Position numbers and translations under genes: made by a program | The notes under the pieces: generated by a model | Told to the model about the DNA's origin: nothing | The model's database searches: none | Seen by the model: only the letters and a program-made list of their open reading frames with translations | Shown: one piece after another, positions 24,392 through 31,150 of the stretch | Position numbering within the stretch: position 1 is the stretch's first letter | Layout of the letters: every line of letters begins with the position of its first letter | Assembly (NCBI GenBank): GCA_964458085.1 | Contig: CAYWFF010000008.1 | Location: 1 to 31,254 of the forward strand | From: CAYWFF01 sp964458085 | GTDB lineage: Bacteria; Patescibacteriota; Microgenomatia; UBA8517 | DNA length: 31,254 nucleotides | Reading direction: 5' to 3'

Positions 24392-24592
24392 TGACCCTGC
24401 TTTATGGGAATCATCGGGAAAGCTTTTTCCTCATCAAAAAAGCTTTTCAGGGAGTCCAGCTTGCTGGGCCGTACAAGGCGACTTGTTACGGAGTGTCTAG
24501 TCTCTACCTGAGGGTTGAGGCTGAGCTCACCCACCTGGTTTATCCGGGGAAAAACTTCGTCCGATGCCCCACACAAGCGGGGTCACTTTTTT
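24392..24592 (+). ncRNA. Structured ~200-nt RNA, 6S RNA-like candidate
   Basis: No convincing protein is encoded between 24319 and 24640. The 5' end TGACCCTGCTT (24392-24402) pairs with the 3' end AAGCGGGGTCA (24575-24585), and next CATCGG pairs with CCGATG (24561-24566), then TTTTTCC with GGAAAAA. This makes a long interrupted closing stem. Inside are hairpins such as CCGTACAAG/CTTGTTACGG and a pairing of CAGGGAG..CAGC with GCTG..CTC..CCTG. A T-run follows the stem (24587-24592), as in a terminator. Ends-paired rod shape, ~200 nt length and a CACCCACCTGG segment near the 3' side resemble 6S RNA. It lacks RNase P, tmRNA and SRP signatures. The identity is uncertain; that it is a structured RNA is more secure. 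Confidence 0.55.
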
Positions 24593-24641
24593 CTAAAATT
24601 TTCTTTATTTCTTATTTTCGCTTCATTTGAAGAGTATGTTC

Positions 24642-24650
24642 TGATATAAT
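24642..24650 (+). promoter_or_regulatory. Extended -10 for tRNA-Thr(TGT) transcript
   Basis: TG-a-TATAAT (hexamer 24645-24650) is a perfect extended -10, identical to that of tRNA-Thr(GGT) at 30129-30137. The predicted leader before the tRNA is about 97 nt and contains the palindromic tRNA fragment. Confidence 0.6.
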
Positions 24651-24693
24651 TTCATTTGTTCCTGAGATAATTATTTAAGTTTGTTGTTTTTTT

Positions 24694-24736
24694 TAAGCCA
24701 GGGTAACTCAGTGGCAAGCAAAGCTTGGCCACTAAG
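24694..24736 (+). repeat. Palindromic 5' tRNA-Thr fragment
   Basis: TAAGCCAGGGTAACTCAGTGG (24694-24714) repeats the first bases of tRNA-Thr(TGT) at 24751-24771 with one difference. It then turns back on itself: AACTCAGTGGC ... GCCACTAAGTT forms an 11-bp stem, extended inward by AAGC aaa GCTT. It is therefore a tRNA 5' part followed by its own inverted copy, not a complete tRNA. Confidence 0.7.
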
Positions 24737-24753
24737 TTCGTATTTTTATTTAA

Positions 24754-24825
24754 GCCGGGGTAACTCAGTGGTAGAGTAGCTGTTTTGTAAACAGCAAGTC
24801 GTGGGTTCGAGCCCCACCCTCGGCT
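24754..24825 (+). tRNA. tRNA-Thr (anticodon TGT)
   Basis: Acceptor GCCGGGG/CCTCGGC, D arm ACTC..GAGT, anticodon stem GCTGT/ACAGC with loop TTTGTAA (anticodon TGT), T arm GTGGG TTCGAGC CCCAC, discriminator T. CCA is not encoded. Confidence 0.95.
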
Positions 24826-24847
24826 CAAGAATATTTTTAATTTTAAT

Positions 24848-24935
24848 CAAATTCCGAAGGAATTTGAAAAGGAGTGTTCAACTCAGAGCTGGAAGCCATG
24901 CTCGGTGAGCATGACGAAAGTAGGAGTTGTAACAC
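24848..24935 (+). other. Hairpin-rich element between tRNA-Thr and tRNA-Tyr
   Basis: Three stems can be drawn: CAAATTCC/GGAATTTG (24848-24866), an outer stem GTGTTCAACTC (24874-24884) with GAGTTGTAACAC (24924-24935, one bulge), and inside it CATGCTC/GAGCATG (24897-24913). It ends 5 nt before tRNA-Tyr. It may be an RNA-processing spacer or a small regulatory RNA; no known class fits. Confidence 0.5.
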
Positions 24936-24940
24936 GACTT

Positions 24941-25025
24941 GCTGAGGTGGCGGAGCGGTCAATCGCACCAGACTGTAAATCTGGCGCCCGTACGGGCTAC
25001 GGGGGTTCAAATCCCTCCCTCAGCA
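24941..25025 (+). tRNA. tRNA-Tyr (anticodon GTA)
   Basis: Class II tRNA of 85 nt with a long variable arm (CGCCCGTACGGGCTAC region). Acceptor GCTGAGG/CCTCAGC, anticodon stem CCAGA/TCTGG with loop CTGTAAA (anticodon GTA), T arm GGGGG TTCAAAT CCCTC. Discriminator A. Its G34 is a site of queuosine modification, and queA follows 64 nt downstream. Confidence 0.96.
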
Positions 25026-25089
25026 CAAAACAAAATAAACTCTATTTATATCTTTTTAAACTAACCACTTCTAAAGCTGTTGTAATACA

Positions 25090-26148
25090 ATGGACATTTC
25101 TCAATTCACATATTCGCTACCTCCCGAATTCATTGCCCAACAACCTCTTGAACCCCGGGATTTGTCAAAATTAATGGTAATTGATCGCAAAACAAAGAAT
25201 ATTGAGCACCTTAAGTTTTACCGGATTCAGGATCTTCTTACGGCAAACGATGTTTTAGTTTTTAATAATTCCAAAGTTTTCCCCGCAAGGCTTATAGGTA
25301 AAAAGGAAACAGGAGGAAATATCGAAATTCTTCTGCTTGAAGAGTCGGAAGAAGGCTGGATAGCAATGCACAAAGGCAAAACTGCTGTCGGATCTGTACT
25401 TAATTTCGGTAATTTAACAGCAACCGTAACCGACAAAGCAAATGACTTGCTAAGCTTAAAATTTGACAAAACTGGTGCTGCTTTTTGGAAAAAACTTCAA
25501 AAAAATGGTCGCACTCCCCTGCCTCCGTATATCAATTCAACAGATTCCGAAGCTTTAATCCGTAAAAAATACCAAACTGTATTTGCAAATCCGGTAGGTT
25601 CTGCAGCTGCCCCTACGGCGGGTTTTCACTTCACTAAAAAACTATTGGATAAACTGGAAAAAATCGGAGTACAAACTGAGTTTGTAACACTTCATGTCGG
25701 TCCGGGTACATTCCAACCGGTAAAAGAAAAGGATTTAAAAAAACACCTTATTCATAAAGAACACTTTATTGTTGAAAATGATACAGTCGCAAGACTCAAT
25801 AAAGCAAAAGCACAAGGAAAGCGCATAATTGCAGTCGGAACCACCACAACGCGCGTCCTTGAGACTTTAGCCCAGCCCAAAGGCTCGCTTACTTACGACA
25901 ACTCAAAAACTACAACTCAACTCTTTATCTACCCTCCCTACAAGTTCAGGTTTGTTGATGCTTTAATAACTAATTTCCATCTTCCAAAGTCTACACTGCT
26001 AGCTTTAGTTTCTGCTTTTGTAAGTAAACCCAATACTGGGAAGAAGTTTATAGACTTTAAAAGTTCACTAATGGGAAAAGCATATGTTGAAGCGATGGAA
26101 AAAAACTATCGTTTCTACTCCTTTGGAGATGCAATGTTTATAAAATAA
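25090..26148 (+). CDS. queA: S-adenosylmethionine:tRNA ribosyltransferase-isomerase QueA
   Basis: Adds the epoxycyclopentanediol precursor of queuosine to preQ1-modified tRNA, using SAM. The 352-residue protein has FTYSLPPEFIAQQPLEPRD, NDVLVFNNSKVFPARLIGKK, GRTPLPPYI, YQTVFANPVGSAAAPTAGFHF, TLHVGPGTFQPV and TNFHLPKSTLLALVSAF, all family signatures. It lies directly downstream of tRNA-Tyr(GTA), one of its four substrate tRNAs, and the two may share a transcript. No other queuosine gene is in the window. Confidence 0.96.
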   Translation: MDISQFTYSLPPEFIAQQPLEPRDLSKLMVIDRKTKNIEHLKFYRIQDLLTANDVLVFNNSKVFPARLIGKKETGGNIEILLLEESEEGWIAMHKGKTAVGSVLNFGNLTATVTDKANDLLSLKFDKTGAAFWKKLQKNGRTPLPPYINSTDSEALIRKKYQTVFANPVGSAAAPTAGFHFTKKLLDKLEKIGVQTEFVTLHVGPGTFQPVKEKDLKKHLIHKEHFIVENDTVARLNKAKAQGKRIIAVGTTTTRVLETLAQPKGSLTYDNSKTTTQLFIYPPYKFRFVDALITNFHLPKSTLLALVSAFVSKPNTGKKFIDFKSSLMGKAYVEAMEKNYRFYSFGDAMFIK

Positions 26149-26149
26149 T

Positions 26150-26237
26150 GAATTTCTAATGAAGTATGATTAATGTTCGATGATCAATTGGTACTTCTCA
26201 AGTATCAGTCATTAATCATTAGTAATTAGTAATTAGT
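26150..26237. repeat. AT-rich inverted repeat next to the second gap
   Basis: ATGATTAATG (near 26167-26176) and CATTAATCAT (near 26210) are exact inverted copies, and the right arm continues as a tandem TAATTAGTAATTAG up to the N run. It probably forms a convergent hairpin between queA and the capA-like gene, and it may explain the assembly break. Confidence 0.5.
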
Positions 26238-26337
26238 NNNNNNNNNNNNNNNNNNNNNNNNNNNNNNNNNNNNNNNNNNNNNNNNNNNNNNNNNNNNNNN
26301 NNNNNNNNNNNNNNNNNNNNNNNNNNNNNNNNNNNNN
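26238..26337. other. 100-N scaffold gap
   Basis: Exactly 100 N. Unlike the first gap, the flanks do not overlap, so real sequence (the 3' end of the capA-like gene) is missing. Confidence 0.95.
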
Positions 26338-27336
26338 CGGCTGTCCTAATTTTTCGATGTAAGTAGCTGTGATTTCTTGCTCTATTATGTTTGAATTGTC
26401 AAAAGTTAACTTCAGAATTGCTCCCTTTTTGGTTTCTTCACTCCACATCTGATCAAAAACAAAGTTTCCGAGTGAATAATACACAGGAATAGTTTCATTC
26501 GGACAAACCGTTCCTTGCACCAAAAGGTCTGCGGGAATATTTTCTAAAACACTTGGAGAAGCATCAGATCTGGTAAAACAGTCAGCGTCCTGCACCCAGT
26601 GAGGATGGTGGCCGACTACAATATCAGCTCCGGCAACTATCAATTCCCGTGCTTTATCTCTCTGCCAGTCATTTGCTTTTGCTTTATATTCCACTCCCCA
26701 ATGCGGACTAACAATTAGAACATCAACCTGTTTGTCTGAATTTTTCACCAGCTCAATATCCTTTGCTGCACTGTTGGGAGTGACATAATCAAACCCCAAA
26801 AAACCAAAGGTTATACCGTTTTTCTCTATAGTTTCCAACTCCCCCACACCTGTTGATTTAATTTCGTATGCAGAAAGAAAGTCAATTGTTTCCGTTAAAC
26901 CTATATTTCCATAATTCCTTGAATGATTATTGGCCAGTGACACCATATCAATTCCTGCATAAGCCAAACCGGCAGCAGCTTCAGGAGATGTACAAAAAGT
27001 AAATCCTGAAGTATGTTCGGGGCAATTAGTTACAACCGGATTTTCAAGATTAACGATAGTAATATCAGCATTATTTAATTCAGCGGCAACATAATGAAAA
27101 GGGTATGAAAAATCCTTTAAATCTTTCATCGTTTTCATAACGGAACGCCCGAGCATAATATCACCTGTAAACTTAATAGTAGTGACGGGCAAACTTTCAG
27201 AAGCATTTTCACTTGCATCTAAAACCGGTGTTTCGTTTTTAATATTTGGCGGATAAGTTGTAAAATTCACTTTAGTCAGCAGCAAACCGTCCAGAACAAG
27301 CAAAGACACTAAAAGTGCTATGAGGTATTTATTCAT
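26338..27336 (-). CDS. CapA-like metallophosphatase-fold protein, C-terminus lost in gap
   Basis: About 333 residues are readable from the ATG at 27336. An N-terminal membrane anchor (residues ~5-24) precedes a PGA_cap/CapA domain: TIKFTGDIMLGR, IVNLENPV, MVSLANNHSRNYG, VSPHWGVEY, GADIVVGHHPHWVQD and YYSLGNFVFDQ. The Asp/Asn/His set matches the calcineurin-like metal site. CapA proteins take part in poly-gamma-glutamate capsule synthesis or act as related surface enzymes. No capB or capC is present, so the role is open. It follows the cohesin-like gene by 24 nt. Confidence 0.88.
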
Positions 27337-27360
27337 AGAATATATTGCTTTATGAAGGCT

Positions 27361-28209
27361 TTAGAGAGCCAGGAAGAGTGCTCCGATTATTATTGCTGCT
27401 CCTGCTCCTAATCCCATTAGCGTTGGATAAGAAACTCCTGCATCAGGAAGTTTGGCAGGTGTGGCAGAGGCTGATGCTTTAGGTGTAACTGTTTGCGTAA
27501 CCGTTGCAGTCACAGTGCCGGTAGCTTTTACTGTAGGTGCCGCAGTCGCCGCCTTTGTAGGTGCTGCTGTTGGCTTAACGGTCGGTGTAGATACCGCTTG
27601 GGTCGGGGCCGTTGTCGCCTGGCTCACCGTCCCTATGGTATATGTGCCTGTGCTGGTGGGAATAAGCAGAATGTCTTCACCGTTTGATTTTTGGGTAATA
27701 ATACTTAAACTGGGATCAAATCTCATAATTACAGGGTTATTTTCAGGCTGCCTGTTTACAGTCAGATTTATTTTGGCAAGCATGGTGTCTGTTGAAGCGG
27801 TAAAACCGGCAGCACTTGTGTTCGCACAAGCAATATCAATAACCACTTCTCCTGATTGCTGGCTAAAGTTCCTAGTCGGACAAGTCCAGTCACCCGATGA
27901 TAAAAGTGAGGAATTAATTTCAATTGAAGGTGTCACCTCAGGACTCGCTCCGGAATAAGGATATTTTATACGGACCGCAATTCCTGAAATAGCAATATTT
28001 GCCGTGTTAAACATTACATTAGTTGATATCGTGTCACCCACGGCAAAGTTACCTACAGAAGGCTGAAGAGAAACTGTTGCCTGTCCTCCCGGGACAGCAG
28101 CTTCTTCGCGTACATCCTGAGGCCTTTGCATGAGCACAAGTCCGGCAATGAAACCGCCAACTGCGACTACTAAAATTAATATTGCTGCAAATATTTTTTT
28201 CCCTGACAT
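27361..28209 (-). CDS. Cohesin-like surface protein with LPDAG C-terminal anchor
   Basis: 282 residues. N-terminal membrane segment (5-27), then a beta-rich domain at ~43-195 (TVSLQPSVGNFAVGDTISTN ... VMFNTANIAISGIAVRIKYP) that resembles cohesin-type domains, then a Pro/Thr/Ala linker (~200-250), then LPDAG (254-258) and a hydrophobic tail ending ALFLAL. LPDAG plus a membrane helix resembles a sortase signal, but no positive tail follows, so it may simply be a membrane anchor. The start is 6 nt from a TATTAT box. Between the DNRLRE protein and the capA-like gene. Confidence 0.8.
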   Translation of the reverse strand: MSGKKIFAAILILVVAVGGFIAGLVLMQRPQDVREEAAVPGGQATVSLQPSVGNFAVGDTISTNVMFNTANIAISGIAVRIKYPYSGASPEVTPSIEINSSLLSSGDWTCPTRNFSQQSGEVVIDIACANTSAAGFTASTDTMLAKINLTVNRQPENNPVIMRFDPSLSIITQKSNGEDILLIPTSTGTYTIGTVSQATTAPTQAVSTPTVKPTAAPTKAATAAPTVKATGTVTATVTQTVTPKASASATPAKLPDAGVSYPTLMGLGAGAAIIIGALFLAL

Positions 28210-28260
28210 ATCTTTATAATACCATATAACTACTTTTAATACTCTGATGCAAGTAGTTTT

Positions 28261-29925
28261 TTATTCGTTAATTAATACCACGTACATACTCCCTGTTGAA
28301 CCTCCCCTGTTTGCACCCAAGGTTACAGTTCCTCTTGAAAATCTTCTTCTGTATAAACGTAGCGGGACGTCAGTGGTTTCCAGAACTTGACCTGTATCTT
28401 GCCAACCGTCTACCAGCCAGGAAGGCCTGCTTACTCTTCTGTCATAAGCAACGTAAACATTTGCATCGCTACTCAACGTAAAGGTCAGAAAATTAGTATC
28501 GGTTCTGCTTTTGTCATCATTCGCTGTACGAATATAGGTGTATTGTGAACCGGTAGGTGCGGGGTTACGAACCGTATAACTTCGGTCTATATACTCTCTC
28601 ATACCTTGCGTATAAGTTACTATTTGGTAGCTTTTACCGCTTGCAACTTTCAAATTAGAAACCAAACTTGCAGTAGGGGCTGTGGTTGGTGTTGCAGTTG
28701 ACGTACCGCCGCTGCCGCTATTTACCACAATTCTGGGACCGTTTAAGCTACTTGACCGGCTGTAAAGCTCCAATTTATCGCTTTCCGCAGTGTCAATTGC
28801 AAGTGTCACTACCCTTCCTTTGTTTTGGTTTACAAACGTCGTAATATTTATATATTTCCATTGATTGAATACGGTTCCGCTAATGGCACCAATTTGGCTG
28901 CCCAAACTTGGCCTGTTGTTATATGTAAGACCGCTCTCAGACCAACTAGTGTTAGATACTTGTTTTATGCGCTGAGTTTTTGTCGAAGCATTGTAAACTC
29001 TTACCTGCAATTCGGCATTTCTGACATCAGTATTCGCCAATTGAGTAAGATCAAATTTCATATAAGTAATTCGTGACGGGGTATTAACGGTAAGCAGTCT
29101 TGAGCTTCCGCCATAATTATTGTTTGGGTATTCGGAGGAAACGTATGTATCTGCATTGGCAACAATTGTTACCTGTGAAGTACTGCCTCCGGATGACAAA
29201 GTCGGAGTGGGACTGTTTGTTGCTCTTGGTGTGGGTGTATTGGTTGGCCTAGGTGAACTTGTTGCAGCCGGTGTAGGGGTACTAACTCTAGTAGGCGTGG
29301 GAGTATTTCCGCCGCTACCCGGAGGATTTAAAGTCATGTTTCCGGCTGTGATATTTACGTTCAAATTGTTTTCAGACATATCAACCACTTGAGGAGTTCG
29401 TATATTTAAAACCATACTTTGCTGCGACGTCACTACAGAAGTAAAGGGAAGGCTTGCAATTTCAAACACACCGCTCGGTGCATTAGAGCGTTGGCTGGGA
29501 TTTAAACCCAAAACAATTTCAACTTTTCCTGTACTGTTGGCAGTTGCTCGGTCAGTTACGCGAATAACTCTTCCCAGTCGGCTATTGGTAGTAACTTCCC
29601 CCGTCAGTTGGGCTTTAGTTGTATTAAAATCGACCGTAGCTGCGACAAATCCTATTCTTGAGCTTCCGGAATCAAGCATTAATCTAGAGCTTGCATTGGG
29701 AGGAAGAGTTTGGGTTGAAGGGTTAAAATACATTCGAACCGTTGCAACCTGTGCATTACCTAAAAACAAAGCAGTTGTCCGGGCAAGGGCAACTATAACC
29801 GGAAGAGACACAAGCGCAAGTACAAGTGCAAGAAAGTTTTTTTGAGATTTATTACTGAACCCAGCCTTCAAACCTCCCCATTCATCTTTGAAGTCCTTAA
29901 GTTGCAATTTTAATTTCTTACTCAT
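28261..29925 (-). CDS. Surface protein with cohesin-like, DNRLRE and C-terminal beta domains
   Basis: 554 residues. A cytosolic basic segment and membrane anchor (~28-55), a beta domain at ~60-205 similar in style to the neighbour's cohesin-like region, a TPTP linker (~210-245), a DNRLRE/CBM96-type domain at ~250-405 (ADTYVSSEYPNNNYGGSSRL, TYMKFDLTQL, SWSESGLTYNNRP), a second short linker, and a C-terminal domain at ~420-554 (YIRTANDDKSRTD, NVYVAYDRRVSRPSWL, TTDVPLRLYRRRF) of a type often attached to carbohydrate-related secreted proteins. It is probably displayed outside the cell and may bind glycans. Partner and ligand are unknown. Confidence 0.82.
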   Translation of the reverse strand: MSKKLKLQLKDFKDEWGGLKAGFSNKSQKNFLALVLALVSLPVIVALARTTALFLGNAQVATVRMYFNPSTQTLPPNASSRLMLDSGSSRIGFVAATVDFNTTKAQLTGEVTTNSRLGRVIRVTDRATANSTGKVEIVLGLNPSQRSNAPSGVFEIASLPFTSVVTSQQSMVLNIRTPQVVDMSENNLNVNITAGNMTLNPPGSGGNTPTPTRVSTPTPAATSSPRPTNTPTPRATNSPTPTLSSGGSTSQVTIVANADTYVSSEYPNNNYGGSSRLLTVNTPSRITYMKFDLTQLANTDVRNAELQVRVYNASTKTQRIKQVSNTSWSESGLTYNNRPSLGSQIGAISGTVFNQWKYINITTFVNQNKGRVVTLAIDTAESDKLELYSRSSSLNGPRIVVNSGSGGTSTATPTTAPTASLVSNLKVASGKSYQIVTYTQGMREYIDRSYTVRNPAPTGSQYTYIRTANDDKSRTDTNFLTFTLSSDANVYVAYDRRVSRPSWLVDGWQDTGQVLETTDVPLRLYRRRFSRGTVTLGANRGGSTGSMYVVLINE

Positions 29926-30106
29926 CTTTCGATCTTTTATTTATAGTACTTTATTTTTTTCATGCTATGCAACAGGTAAATCAGCTTTAATGTATAACCT
30001 ACCATACTTTATAATTCTTCTGCAATGGTTGATTCCCCAATTTAGACAGAATAAGTTAAAAATCGGATAGTATAACCTGTACAAATTACTATTGCAAATA
30101 TTTTCA

Positions 30107-30137
30107 TTGTCACTTAAGTAGAGAATTTTGATATAAT
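30107..30137 (+). promoter_or_regulatory. Promoter for tRNA-Thr(GGT)
   Basis: TTGTCA (30107-30112), 19 nt, and a perfect extended -10 TGaTATAAT (hexamer 30132-30137). The spacer is long, but the -10 is ideal. Confidence 0.6.
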
Positions 30138-30177
30138 CCGTCTTGCATTAAAGTATATTTAAATTAAATACTAAGAC

Positions 30178-30250
30178 GCCGTCGTAGCTCAGTTGGTAGA
30201 GCGTGCCCTTGGTAAGGGCAAGGTCATCGGTTCAATCCCGATCGACGGCT
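30178..30250 (+). tRNA. tRNA-Thr (anticodon GGT)
   Basis: Acceptor GCCGTCG/CGACGGC, D arm GCTC..GAGC, anticodon stem TGCCC/GGGCA with loop TTGGTAA (anticodon GGT), T arm ATCGG TTCAATC CCGAT. Discriminator T, CCA not encoded. It precedes rpmG, echoing the tRNA-Thr/rpmG/secE neighbourhood of many bacteria. Confidence 0.95.
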
Positions 30251-30286
30251 CCCCTTTTAACCTTCAAATCCTCCGATAACTTCTAT

Positions 30287-30314
30287 TTGTTGAATTTCGA
30301 AATTGTGTTACAAT
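30287..30314 (+). promoter_or_regulatory. Promoter for rpmG
   Basis: TTGTTG (30287-30292), 16 nt, extended -10 TGtTACAAT (hexamer 30309-30314), 11 nt before the ATG at 30326. Confidence 0.5.
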
Positions 30315-30325
30315 AGCCACTAGCC

Positions 30326-30499
30326 ATGGCAAAAAAAGGTGCTCGGGAAATAGTCGGAATGGTTTGCAGTGTTTGCAAATCCCAAAATTACGCCACCACT
30401 CGTAATAAAGTTAATATGGAGAAAAAACTGGAAGCTCAAAAATATTGTTCAAAGTGCAGAAAATCAACTCTTCATAAAGAAACCGCAAAATTGAAATAA
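30326..30499 (+). CDS. rpmG: 50S ribosomal protein L33
   Basis: 57 residues: AKKGAREIVGMVCSVCKSQN, YATTRNKVN, LEAQKYCSKCRKSTLHKE. The two CxxC pairs (14-17 and 41-44) make it a zinc-binding L33; NYATTRNK and CRKxTxHKE are signatures. It is too short for many ORF scans. secE and nusG, which usually follow, are absent. Confidence 0.95.
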   Translation: MAKKGAREIVGMVCSVCKSQNYATTRNKVNMEKKLEAQKYCSKCRKSTLHKETAKLK

Positions 30500-30843
30500 G
30501 AGCACCCCAATTCAAGCTTCATAGTAAAAAACAAAGTTCTATCACCGTGTATTGGTGAAATTTCATCTCTTTTTAGGCTACTCATCATGGCATATAAATC
30601 AAAACCCAATACCTGAAGATCTTTCAATAAAGCAATATTTGGTTTAGATTTAGCAGCAAAATTTAGTAAAAACAATTTGTCAGCATGTTGTTCTCTATTA
30701 AAAAATTTTGCCAATTCAATGTTATCAATTGTTTCAACCGTGTAAGGGTAGGAAGTTTTTCCAGTTGATTTTTCAACTTTTCTTCGAACATTAACCATTC
30801 CACGTACTTTTTCTACTAATCCCCCCGACTCCTCCTCGGTCAT
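30472..30843 (-). CDS. Hypothetical protein convergent with rpmG
   Basis: A 123-residue frame I do not recognise (VEKVRGMVNVRRKVEKSTGK ... NIELAKFFNREQHADKLFLL). It has no membrane segment. Its 3' end overlaps rpmG by 28 nt, tail to tail. A TAATAT box lies 6 nt before the ATG at 30843, in line with other starts here, which supports it mildly. Confidence 0.55.
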   Translation of the reverse strand: MTEEESGGLVEKVRGMVNVRRKVEKSTGKTSYPYTVETIDNIELAKFFNREQHADKLFLLNFAAKSKPNIALLKDLQVLGFDLYAMMSSLKRDEISPIHGDRTLFFTMKLELGCSYFNFAVSL

Positions 30844-30934
30844 AGTGAAATATTACAATTGTTTAATAAGGCTTTCAAATATTAAGTTCTGCGAATAGTT
30901 TGGACTTCACCTCAAACTAGGCGAAGGCTATCAC

Positions 30935-30960
30935 TTAAAACCCGCCGATGGGGTTTTTAA
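30935..30960. terminator. Hairpin with flanking A/T runs, bidirectional terminator candidate
   Basis: AAAACCC (30937-30943), 7-nt loop, GGGTTTT (30951-30957) with T-run on the plus side and, on the minus strand, TTTT after the stem. Confidence 0.5.
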
Positions 30961-31082
30961 AGAGTGTATGGCAGAGCAAAGAGTTTTCCGGTCGCTGTAC
31001 GAAACAAGCCTGTGGAAACGTATTTGTGGTTGCAGATGGAAAAACACATAATGTATACGAGGCGCTCAAAGAGGATAAGTAA
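30948..31082 (+). CDS. Possible small ORF in the right-edge region
   Basis: A 44-residue frame (MGFLKSVWQSKEFSGRC ... ADGKTHNVYEALKEDK). The composition looks protein-like and it holds two Cys, but the start lies inside the terminator-like hairpin. It may be chance. No family recognised. Confidence 0.25.
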   Translation: MGFLKSVWQSKEFSGRCTKQACGNVFVVADGKTHNVYEALKEDK

Positions 31083-31150
31083 AAAACACTGAAGAAAACT
31101 CTACGTATAAAAGTCGTGTGGATTATCCATTACCAAATGCCATAGGGTCA

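Noticed and set aside
24392..24592. SRP RNA or RNase P RNA
   Set aside because: The SRP S-domain loop GGAAGGAAGCAG and the RNase P GAGGAAAGTCC and ACAGAA motifs are not present.
24391..24630. Plus-strand 79-residue frame and minus-strand 71-residue frame over the structured RNA
   Set aside because: Both lie across the paired ends of the RNA, lack any family resemblance and are explained by the RNA.
24874..24935. Hammerhead ribozyme
   Set aside because: A CGAAA follows the inner hairpin, but the CUGANGA core is absent (CTGGAAG instead) and the third stem is missing.
30900..31090. tmRNA gene
   Set aside because: A GCAGATGGAAAAACACATAA stretch suggested a tag frame, but there is no tRNA-like end with a T-loop, no GGTTTCGAC motif and no paired ends.
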